Assembly: GCA_001953115.1 (NCBI GenBank)
Contig: LSSL01002612.1
Span: forward strand, 1 to 29,842
DNA from: Smittium mucronatum
Taxonomy: Eukaryota; Kickxellomycota; Harpellomycetes; Harpellales; Legeriomycetaceae
Direction: 5' to 3'
Length of the DNA stretch: 29,842 nt
The translations under genes were made by a program, and so were the position numbers. Positions 22,698 to 29,842 of the stretch are shown one piece after another (positions within the stretch are counted from its first letter, which is position 1; each line of letters opens with the position of its first letter). Under the pieces are notes generated by a model. That model saw nothing but the letters and a program-made list of their open reading frames with translations. It was not told where the DNA came from and did no database searches.

Positions 22698-24066
22698 CAA
22701 CCACTGCCCGATGGGTATGGTGCTGTTAATGTGACAGATAGGAGTGAGGTTAGTATTTTTCAATTATTTATTCCTTTGATTTAGTTTATATTTTTGTCTA
22801 ATGTTTAAACATTTTAAATAGATTTCCTACAATAAAAAAAACCATAAGGCTCTAACTCAAATTACTCTTTGACACCAATCATTTTCCTGGCTTAATTGAA
22901 TATATTTATTATTTTAGAGGGTAAGAAACTGTGTTTTATATCCTCGAAAGTTTAAATAGACGGGGTTAATGAACTTATCTTATTTTTTTATTAAATGTAA
23001 AAAAGTTTTAAATTTTTTTGTTAATCCATTTATAAACGTATTTTTTGAGTTTTTATAAGTTTAATAGAGTAAGTAATTGAAATAAGCAATTGTACATTTA
23101 TTTAACATAATTTGTCGCCATTACAGTCTTACCAAATTGGTTTGGGTAAAATTTTGATTGAATAAAACATTTTGTTATCCGGCCTCAAGAAAATTGTTTT
23201 TAACTATTATCAAATGTATATGAAGGTGGACCCCCCCCCCCTTCACCACATAAAATTGACATAATTTGAACAAAAAAATAGTAGATTATTCCAGTTGGAT
23301 GCAGGTGGAGGATGGGGGGGGGTGTGATAAAGCACAGTAAAGCACATGAAATTCAAACTTTAATCTCGAGATGAATAAATTTGATTAATTTCGTAGACCT
23401 TTATTTTTGTATTTGGAAATCTAGATTTATGATAGCCGCATATAAAATAAAATAAAATGTGGAATAAAAACACGATTTTTTTGGAGAAGGAACAGGCCTA
23501 GTTACATTCTTTTAAACAAATTTCATGAACACCTAAACAAACCTTAAATTTCCGTATTAATTAAGCAATTTTTATCAAGCGAGAGGGCTTTTACTATTAT
23601 TAGTGAAATCAAACCGCAAAGGGTATGCTCCCCAGTTTATTATTTTAAAAGTTTTATCATTTAGGAAATTTGATTACAAGGTATATTCTTATCGAAACCA
23701 AACGCTTTCCAGAATTTGTAAGATCGGCTAAAAAATGTTTGAATGGACATTAAATATATATAATGTACATAAAAAAAAGTAATACCCTATACTTTACCAG
23801 AAACTAATATCTTCGAATTTCAAGTTCAGTTTATTCTTTAAATTTGTAAATTACCTCTACTATATTTCCGTATTCGGGGGATAGTGGAAATTTATTAGAT
23901 AAGTGGCCGATCTCAATAAGAAACCCCGATATGAGTAATGCTTATTTTGCTCCTCCCGCTCCTCGATTGAAAAAAAAAAAAAAAAACATCAATACTTTTC
24001 ATGATTAGTAATAGCTGTGTTAACGCATTAACGGGTGGGGTTTTTTAGTGTACCTATTGGTTTGTA
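22698..24066. other. Non-coding AT-rich stretch with C11 and G9 tracts
   Basis: No open frame of note. The region carries C11 at 23231-23241 and G9 at 23314-23322, about 70 bases apart, plus ordinary A/T runs (for example A16 near 23970). I see no further tRNA or structured RNA that can be defended. Confidence 0.6.
23231..23241. repeat. C11 homopolymer tract
   Basis: Eleven consecutive C bases. A complementary-sense G9 tract follows at 23314-23322, so the two could pair over a spacer of about 72 bases. Confidence 0.95.
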
Positions 24067-24413
24067 ATGTTTTTGTTTTTTATATTGAAAGAAGATTCAT
24101 ATATAGTAGCCAATAACTATTTAGGGGAGTGGTATTACTGGACATACATTTTTTACATTCACAGATTTTCAAAAAGGCAGAGTTTGGAATGGGCTTTTCA
24201 AATGGTTAGAAAAGTTGCTTTTTATTTTATTTTGATGGGTTCTTTAAAAAAAAAGTGATCTCTATTGGGCTGGAAAAACGTGTAGCTACTAAATGGGATC
24301 TCAAAAACCTTGAAGCGATTTGGGGAAGCAAACCCGAAAGAATAGGAATGCGTGGGTGTGAGGGTGAGGATGAGGGTAATGAGGTCGGCTCTTCTCTTAA
24401 CTTTGATTTGTGA
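24067..24413 (+). pseudogene. Possible short gene interrupted at an A9 run
   Basis: ATG 24067 opens a 63-codon frame (with YLGEWYYWTYIFYIHRF and SLEWAFQMVRK) that ends in TGA at 24256-24258, right after nine A bases at 24246-24254. Another frame, open from 24210, continues across the same A run with a more protein-like sequence (GLEKRVATKWDLKNLEAIW, then an acidic EGEDEGNEV patch) to TGA 24411-24413. A one-base change in the homopolymer would join them, so this may be a real small gene with a sequencing or true frameshift. No family is recognised, and the opposite strand is also open here, so chance is a serious alternative. Confidence 0.2.
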
Positions 24414-24456
24414 GGATCCAATCCGCGCGTTTTCGTAAGAGCTGCTAGCCAACGGG

Positions 24457-24461
24457 CCAAT
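24457..24461 (+). promoter_or_regulatory. CCAAT element upstream of the unknown gene
   Basis: GGGCCAATAAAAG lies about 460 bases before the ATG at 24922, inside a block (about 24300-24620) clearly richer in G+C than the DNA on either side. It is a candidate binding site for the CCAAT (Hap/NF-Y) complex; the match is short. Confidence 0.25.
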
Positions 24462-24904
24462 AAAAGTAGTTGTTGGTTTTGGAGTTTGCTGGAAATGTTG
24501 TAAAATAAACAGATGGATTGCAGCATATATTTTTCAATGAAAGCGGCCCAGGTCTGGGGATAAGCGAGTGCGGGAACGCCTCCACTACATCACCCACCGC
24601 CATTCAGTGCTCCAAGAATTTCGGCAAAACTATATCTTGAACTGATCACAAGTTATTGGTTTTATTTTCGGTGTTTGGTATTTGGAAGGTACATAGTTTA
24701 AAATCTGCTACTTGAAATTACTGTACAAGTGATAATAGAAATCAAACTATTTTTTTTATTTTTATAGAGATCAAGTTCACCATCTGTTTTCTTTTTCTTT
24801 TGGGGGGAAGAGAACATAAATTAATAGCACCAAACCACTACTCGTTTCTGATACGTAATCTTATACACTCCTCTTTTATCGGCAAGTTTTGGAGGAAAAA
24901 ATAG

Positions 24905-24912
24905 TATAAAAA
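24905..24912 (+). promoter_or_regulatory. TATA-like motif just before the unknown gene
   Basis: TATAAAAA sits only 9 bases before the ATG at 24922. If it works as a TATA box, transcription would start at or inside the first codons, so either it is merely an A-rich leader or translation begins at a later ATG (for example the Met at codon 23). Confidence 0.25.
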
Positions 24913-24921
24913 GTAACAATA

Positions 24922-26148
24922 ATGACAGCAGCCGAGATTTACCCTGAGCTCGTTCGTGCCGCTCGGGCGTTCCTCGCAAGCAGCCATATGAAGCCGTTCC
25001 CAGACACTTTGTTCCTGACTCTGATGGAATTTGGAAACATCAACACAACGCTGTTGAGTGGAGCCAAAACCGCCCTTAAGCGGTACACCAACCGGTGCCT
25101 CAACATAATGGGCCTTTCTCAGAAAAGCAAATTTGATCGGCTGAAACTGTGGTCCAAAATCATTGAAACGAAGTTTATGAACGAAGGGATGTACGTGCGC
25201 GACAACAAAACCGGAAATCTCGTCGATTGTGAAACTCCTGGTGAAGGGCTAGACCGTCTAGTTTCCAGTTCTGCTGCTGATTCTGTGAGTGATGATGACG
25301 AAGATGATGCTGGCAATGGGGGCGAACCTCCGACCCTAATGGTACCTCCAGAGTACGGTCCCGATGATGAGGACACCTTCCTGCTTGATTTTTTCACTCC
25401 AACTGATCAGCTAGATGGGTTCGATCCGCTGGTGGCGCAAGGGGCAGATATTTTGGGTGATGACGGGCTAGTCGATTTCGAACTCGGCGTGTCGTATTTT
25501 CTGTCCGCTGAGATTATGCGCGACGCCTTGCTTGAGCAAGGATACGATCTGATTGGGGGACTTGTGACTGCTTGGCTCAACTTTCTGGTTGCACACCAAC
25601 GGCGGTTGGGTCTTCTCGCGTACACCGACAATTTGGAACGAGCACTAGACGTATCTGCGAAGAGCGAGTTCCAAGTTCCCGTGATTTACAAGGTGTCAGG
25701 GATGTTTCCAGACCCGTTCAACAAGGCCTGCTATGACTACTTTTATTTCGGTTCGGACGAGTCTGCAATGACCAACGTCAACTGGATGCTCGGTAATGAG
25801 GAATTGGGTATTTTTGTTGAAAAGTTCAAGGGCTCTACTGTCACTAAAAAAGAAGCAGTCGATTTAAGGGTTCTCCAGACTTTCGGCCCGGGCCAATTTT
25901 GCTTGAAAGTTCAGGAGTATGACCGCAAACAGTCCCAGCTAGCTGAAGGTAGCATTCCATTTCTTTTGTACTTTGGCCATAGCTCTGGAGGTTTAGATGA
26001 AGAAGATACCGATACTATTCCTGAACTTTGTTTTCCCAATTTGTACATTGAATGCACTCTACATACTCTTTCCAACGGTAGCAAGTTCATTTCTGATGTT
26101 TCTGCTCTCTGGCCATCTTTCGCTCCTCTAGATTACCATTTGTTCTGA
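24922..26148 (+). CDS. Uncharacterised acidic protein, 408 residues, single exon
   Basis: Complete intronless frame from ATG (context ACAATAATGAC) to TGA. Function not recognised. No signal peptide, transmembrane segment, zinc-binding cluster or known catalytic motif is visible. Residues about 1-95 look like a compact helical domain (ELVRAARAFLASSHMKPFP, LKLWSKIIETKF). Residues about 120-180 form a very acidic, low-complexity linker (SVSDDDEDD, YGPDDEDTF). Residues about 185-408 look folded, with alternating hydrophobic and aromatic stretches (GLVTAWLNFLVAHQRR, ACYDYFYFGSDES, IPFLLYFGHSSGG, FPNLYIECTLHTL). Third codon positions are visibly richer in G and C than in TSR1 and far above the flanks, which supports real coding and could reflect high expression or acquisition. 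It is convergent with PDB1, 352 bases stop to stop. A lineage-specific cytosolic or nuclear protein is the cautious reading. Confidence 0.85.
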   Translation: MTAAEIYPELVRAARAFLASSHMKPFPDTLFLTLMEFGNINTTLLSGAKTALKRYTNRCLNIMGLSQKSKFDRLKLWSKIIETKFMNEGMYVRDNKTGNLVDCETPGEGLDRLVSSSAADSVSDDDEDDAGNGGEPPTLMVPPEYGPDDEDTFLLDFFTPTDQLDGFDPLVAQGADILGDDGLVDFELGVSYFLSAEIMRDALLEQGYDLIGGLVTAWLNFLVAHQRRLGLLAYTDNLERALDVSAKSEFQVPVIYKVSGMFPDPFNKACYDYFYFGSDESAMTNVNWMLGNEELGIFVEKFKGSTVTKKEAVDLRVLQTFGPGQFCLKVQEYDRKQSQLAEGSIPFLLYFGHSSGGLDEEDTDTIPELCFPNLYIECTLHTLSNGSKFISDVSALWPSFAPLDYHLF

Positions 26149-26500
26149 TTTTTATTGATTCTATATTATTTTCCTATTGCATTTCAACACATTACAATCA
26201 CTAACCTCTAGGCCCTTATGATATTCTAACTACCACTATTTTTCCATTTTTGTTTACAATTTAGATACCCCTAAACCCATTCTTTAAATTCGTACTTCTT
26301 CAACCTAATCTTTACTTCCAATGAAAACCATTCTTCACATATTCCTTCAATTAAAACTCAAAATGCGCCAAAGAGTGACTAACACTCTAACTTGTAATTT
26401 TTCTAATGAGTGAAACTGCATTTGAGAGAATGAAATGAAATAAGGATATTTTGATTTATTTAGCTAAAGAATAATAATATAAGCACTCCAGAAATACAAA
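26149..26500. other. Intergenic region between convergent genes
   Basis: This stretch of 352 bases holds the 3' ends of both flanking transcripts. It has no open frame. It contains one short hairpin, AGAGTG (26372-26377) and CACTCT (26383-26388) around ACTAA, and an AATAAA for PDB1 on the minus strand. Confidence 0.8.
26455..26460 (-). promoter_or_regulatory. Polyadenylation signal AATAAA for PDB1
   Basis: AATAAA on the minus strand, 40 bases beyond the PDB1 stop codon at 26501-26503, which is a normal position for a 3' end-processing signal. Confidence 0.55.
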
Positions 26501-27896
26501 CTATTTTCTCAAAATGCGTTTAATTTCACGGTAGACAGTTTCGGTGTCGGGAGTAGTCAAAGCTTCCAAATTTTGGGCGTATGCCATGGGGATATCAGCG
26601 TTAGTGATGCGGAATACGGGAGCATCCAGGTAGTAGAAAGCTTCGGATTCCATAATCATGGCACTGATTTCAGAACCGACGCCATACATTGGATACCCTT
26701 GATCAACAGTAATCAAGTGGTTGGTTTTTTTGACTGACTTGATGATTGTATCCATGTCCAAAGGTCTGATTGAGCGAATGTTGATGACCTCCACATCAAT
26801 TCCCTCCTTTTCCAATCTTTCAGCAGCTTCCAAGGCAAAACCTACGGATCTGGAGTATGTGGCAACAGTGATATCTTTGCCTAAATTATATAAATATAAA
26901 GTTTGGTAAAAATAATAAATAATGTAGTGGAATTAAAAAAATACCTTCACGGGCGACCTTGGCTTTTCCGATTGGAAGAACAAAATCAGGGTCTTTCATT
27001 TCAGGAGTAACTGGGAATTCTGTTCCGTACATTAATTCGTTTTCCAGGAAGACTACGGGATTGTTATCACGGATTGAAGCTTTGAGCAGACCTTTGGCAT
27101 CCTCAGAATCATATATACTGACGACTTTCAAACCAGGGACACTTCCATACCAAGCAGAGAAATCTTGTGAATGCTGAGCACCAACACCAGCAGCGGAAGA
27201 ATTTGGACCTCTGAAAACGATTGAGCTGGAGGCAACTCCACCAGACATGTAATGGGCTTTTGCACATGAATTTACAATTTGATCTATAGCCTATTGAGAT
27301 TAAAAAAAAATAAAATTTGTAACAGTATTATAAGAAAAAAATAAAACAAAGTACCTGCATAGAAAAATTGAAAGTCATAAATTCAAGAATTGGTCTCAAT
27401 CCGGCAAGAGAGGCACCTACGGCCAAACCAGTAAAACCCATTTCAGTGATTGGAGTATCGTAAACACGGCCGGGGCCATATTTGTCGAGAAGACCTCTGG
27501 TAACCTAGTATTAAAGATAATAGATTTGGTTAAGCAATTGATGTCCTGGAACAAGAAAGCAACAAAATTACCTTATAAGCGCCGTTATATTGGGCCACTT
27601 CTTCACCAAGAATGAAGACCTTTGGGTCTCTTGCCATCTCTTCGTCCATAGCTTGATTCAGAGCATCACGAACGGCAATCTGTAAAAAAAATCAGGGTGC
27701 AATCAAAATGAGGAAATAAAAAAAATAATAAAATATATTTAATCAAATTGTCTACAACCAGTGAAAAATGTGTTACTTTTTCAACATTACCGGATGAGTA
27801 AGATCTCAAACCGGATAGTATGGATCTTTGGAAAGACAACTTCGAGGACAAGGGGCGGAGGCCTCCAAAAGCTTTAGATGCGATTTTAAAATTCAT
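26501..27896 (-). CDS. PDB1: Pyruvate dehydrogenase E1 component subunit beta, mitochondrial
   Basis: The beta subunit pairs with E1-alpha as an alpha2-beta2 tetramer that uses thiamine diphosphate to decarboxylate pyruvate and load acetyl onto E2 in the mitochondrial matrix. Five exons: 27896-27777, 27679-27572, 27504-27355, 27290-26945, 26880-26501, giving 1104 nt, 367 residues and stop TAG; family length is about 360. Residues 1-36 form a basic, Ser-rich presequence ending LRSYSS. The mature part starts [28 protein letters not shown] holds the cofactor-contacting Glu (67). DTPITEMGF and [12 protein letters not shown] follow, then [14 protein letters not shown] with the active-site His (166), [15 protein letters not shown], and the C-terminal transketolase domain ([33 protein letters not shown]). 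ATG 27896 is the first in-frame ATG; the frame upstream opens only with TTG. No defect is visible. Confidence 0.97.
26881..26944 (-). other. PDB1 intron 4
   Basis: 64 bp, donor GTATTT, acceptor TTTAG. It splits a Gly codon (G at 26945, GC at 26880-26879) between ..AREG and KDITV.., restoring the conserved order. Confidence 0.93.
27291..27354 (-). other. PDB1 intron 3
   Basis: 64 bp, donor GTACTT, acceptor CAATAG. Phase 0, between FNFSMQ and AIDQIV, a junction conserved in sequence across E1-beta proteins. Confidence 0.93.
27505..27571 (-). other. PDB1 intron 2
   Basis: 67 bp, donor GTAATT, acceptor ACTAG. Phase 0, between YNGAYK and VTRGLL. Confidence 0.93.
27680..27776 (-). other. PDB1 intron 1
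   Basis: 97 bp, donor GTAACA, acceptor TTTTTTTACAG (the only CAG acceptor in the window). Phase 0, falling just after the presequence (NVEK) and before IAVRDALNQ, so the targeting peptide is encoded by its own exon. Confidence 0.92.
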
Positions 27897-27990
27897 CTTG
27901 TATCTGTAATATTGAGTATCTCTAACTACTATAAAATGGAAGTGAGTTGCCAAGTAAGCTATCCTAGCTGATGCCTCGAATTTGACAGCT

Positions 27991-28341
27991 GCGAAACTTC
28001 GCTTAATTTATGGGTTTCTACACTAGAAAAAAAAATCAAAACAAATGGGTTTCAGACGTCAGATCATTTTGATAATTGTTTGGCTAATTGTTTTTCATCC
28101 CCATCTATTTACACCCACGCTTCTATCCATTCGCTGATCGGAATGTATCAGCTGTTTGATTTCGACAATTCTCTAGAGACTCCCACCCTACGTTAGCTAA
28201 TCCTCCACAAACAGCCAGCTGATCTATTCCCGATTGCGACTAATCACCCAATAGATCGCAGCTATATTTACTCCATCTCCATAAAGACCATGTTAATATA
28301 TTCCGCGATGATTTCGATATCGCGGATTATTATCCAATTGG
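27991..28341 (-). promoter_or_regulatory. PDB1 upstream region with clustered inverted repeats
   Basis: About 95-445 bases upstream of the PDB1 ATG lie several short palindromes: GCGAA-AC-TTCGC (27991-28002); GCTGAT/ATCAGC (28133-28138, 28147-28152); AGCTGATCTATT with AATAGATCGCAGCT (28217-28228, 28250-28263; 2-base bulge); CCGCGAT/ATCGCGG (28303-28309, 28319-28325); and CCAATTGG (28334-28341), which contains CCAAT on both strands. AGCTGAT or its relatives recur at 27966, 28133, 28147 and 28217. The region is less AT-rich than intergenic DNA elsewhere. These look like candidate transcription-factor sites; no factor is assigned. Confidence 0.4.
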
Positions 28342-28385
28342 AATAGTATATATGCGTTATTTCCAAGTGACATATCTTCCAAACA

Positions 28386-28586
28386 ATGTTTGTAGATCCC
28401 AGCTCAATCAAGTACCCATTATCAAATCATCTTACCTCGGCATTGATCCTCCATGAACACAATTGGCTGTTTAAAAAGTCATCAATATGCTTTTACTGTA
28501 CGCTCCTAATTCAATTAGCCTTTACCGCATACCAAACATTGGCCAACCAGCTAAAGATTTCACACACATTTCCATTTATTGGTTAG
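28386..28586 (+). CDS. Weak open frame, 66 codons
   Basis: ATG to TAG with fairly balanced codons. The product has a Cys-containing hydrophobic middle (SICFYCTLLIQLAFTAYQTL) that could be one membrane segment. No family is recognised and there is no clear promoter. It starts about 490 bases from the PDB1 ATG in the divergent direction. It could be a tiny gene, an exon, or chance in a region of moderate G+C. Confidence 0.18.
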   Translation: MFVDPSSIKYPLSNHLTSALILHEHNWLFKKSSICFYCTLLIQLAFTAYQTLANQLKISHTFPFIG

Positions 28587-28834
28587 AATATATATCGATA
28601 ACCCCAAAACGAGACGCAAATTCATTTTAGAAAATTGCCGATTTGGAGATTCCGCTTCGTCTTACTTACATCGCCCGTTCCGCAACATACCATCAAATCA
28701 AAACTCTTGGATTTTGAGTCAAATAAACATTGCTATAGCTCAATGAGTTATCATTCCACAATTTTGTTTACTATATTATTTAAATTGGCCTATTAGCTGG
28801 TTATATAAACGTTCTCAAAAAAAATACATTGGAA

Positions 28835-28978
28835 TTAGCGGATGTAAAAATACCATGTTAGCCTTTGCCATGTTCCCAGCTCAGGCCAACTTGTTCTGTA
28901 AATATTCAAGGCTTGCTGTGTTGTATGGGGATTCTCTTTGAGATCGGGCACTATCCTATAAAATTTTACTATTTTCAT
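28835..28978 (-). CDS. Possible first exon or relic of an unrecognised gene
   Basis: ATG 28978 opens MKIVKFYRIVPDLKENPH, then QQALNIYRTSWPELGTW, a sequence with normal protein composition in local AT-rich DNA, closing at TAA 28835. A possible donor (ATG|GTATTT) at 28853 would end an exon at 28854, and TTTTATAG just before GATAGTG (28959) could be an acceptor, so the piece may be an internal exon. No partner exons could be identified with confidence and no family is recognised. Confidence 0.22.
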   Translation of the reverse strand: MKIVKFYRIVPDLKENPHTTQQALNIYRTSWPELGTWQRLTWYFYIR

Positions 28979-29029
28979 AATTTGGAAATACACCACTAAA
29001 GAAGCTGATAAAATTGCTGGATAGTTCAA

Positions 29030-29842
29030 AATTGAAATTACAAAAATAAATGTCCTATTGGCAAAAATTGGAAATTTGTTAATCTTTAATATGAATTTCC
29101 ATTTTTATTAGATTAACATCGAATGAACTTTTTTAACCAATGGTTTACATAGAAAAAAAAAGTCTGATCTTACAAAGAATCTCTTATACATTCCCATTAT
29201 GTTTTTCGATTTTGATTTCGAATCTGCCTTAGTTTACATACCACTCAATCTAAATAGGTATTATGCCTATAACTAACCAACTATATTGTAGCTTATTTCA
29301 TCGATAAATCGTGTGAATAGCCGTTTATTATTGGTCAAAATATTTCAAAAAATAATCCAAGTTTGGCCTGCACAAATAAGGGCAGTTGATAGCATCCTGG
29401 AGGTCAAAAAGAATATTTTCATTACAATTATTTTCAAAGTTTAGAGCTTTTTTTTCCAAAAAAAAACATTAGTTTTACAAAAAACTTATCAATGTTTCAA
29501 TATTTCCTTTTTAAGCTATTTTAGTTTCTATAGGCTAAATAACCTTCAAAAACACGATTTTTCTTTAAAAAGTATAAGCCAATAGCATTATGTGTGGACT
29601 TCGAGTTCAAAAACTTAAAATCAGAACTTATTTTAATACCAATAAGCTTATATATAATTAAGCCAATCAATTTTTTAGAAAATACACCCAATTAGCTATT
29701 TTTGTTATAGGATGAAATTAATTATTTTACTATGCTCTGGATTCATCCAAAGTATATTTGTGTGTCAACTAATGAATTTAATTTTAATTGTGAAAAAATC
29801 GACTAAATCGAGAATAGGATCAACAACCTTGCACAATTTTCA
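29030..29842. other. Non-coding AT-rich end of window
   Basis: Ordinary AT-rich sequence with scattered A/T runs. I see no open frame, tRNA or repeat worth naming. Confidence 0.6.

Noticed and set aside
2516..24066. CRISPR arrays, bacterial operons or prophage
   Set aside because: No regularly spaced repeats; spliced genes and eukaryotic tRNAs without CCA rule out a prokaryotic context.
24227..24526. 99-codon minus-strand frame, and a second overlapping one at 24222-24452
   Set aside because: Product is Ser/Pro/Leu-rich with no motif; openness is explained by the higher G+C here, and the plus-strand reading looks better.
25119..25631. Minus-strand frames inside the 408-codon gene
   Set aside because: Antisense shadows of the orphan gene; Ser-rich products mirror its acidic codons.
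27897..27953. Extending PDB1 upstream by 19 codons
   Set aside because: The upstream frame opens only with TTG; ATG 27896 begins a proper mitochondrial presequence.

Overview
The window is eukaryotic nuclear DNA. Its protein genes are split by short GT-AG introns (64 to 194 bp), it has two tRNA genes each followed by a T7 run, and it carries a mitochondrial-presequence enzyme gene. TSR1 plus PDB1, compact introns and a very AT-rich background suggest a fungus, probably an early-diverging AT-rich lineage. That placement is an inference from style and is not proven by any single feature.

Layout. (1) 1-2515, + strand: the 3' two thirds or more of TSR1, a 40S ribosome-assembly factor, in four visible exons; the N-terminus lies outside the window. 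(2) About 2.5-24 kb: a long gene-poor, extremely AT-rich stretch. It holds two tRNA genes (Thr-AGT at 22.0 kb, Asn-GTT at 22.6 kb), simple repeats, poly-C/poly-G tracts, a few GC-richer islands and decayed mobile DNA. The clearest relic is a PIF/Harbinger-type DDE transposon at about 12.19-14.44 kb, with inverted arms of about 250 bp around a stop- and frameshift-ridden transposase. A second decayed coding region lies on the minus strand at 20.3-21.4 kb. (3) 24.9-26.15 kb, + strand: one intact 408-codon intronless gene of unknown function, with visibly more G+C than its surroundings. (4) 26.5-27.9 kb, - strand: PDB1, the beta subunit of the mitochondrial pyruvate dehydrogenase E1, complete in five exons and convergent with the unknown gene. 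(5) 27.9-29.84 kb: a palindrome-dense region upstream of PDB1, two weak coding candidates, then AT-rich DNA.

The genes do not form a pathway or cluster: ribosome assembly, two tRNAs, an orphan and pyruvate oxidation are ordinary unlinked nuclear functions. I see no intact, undescribed multi-gene system. The most informative novelty is the transposon fossil: its long inverted arms each contain a palindrome, and its catalytic positions are all altered. Next are the second relic, the orphan gene, a 40-bp tandem repeat inside a TSR1 intron, and the cluster of inverted repeats before PDB1.
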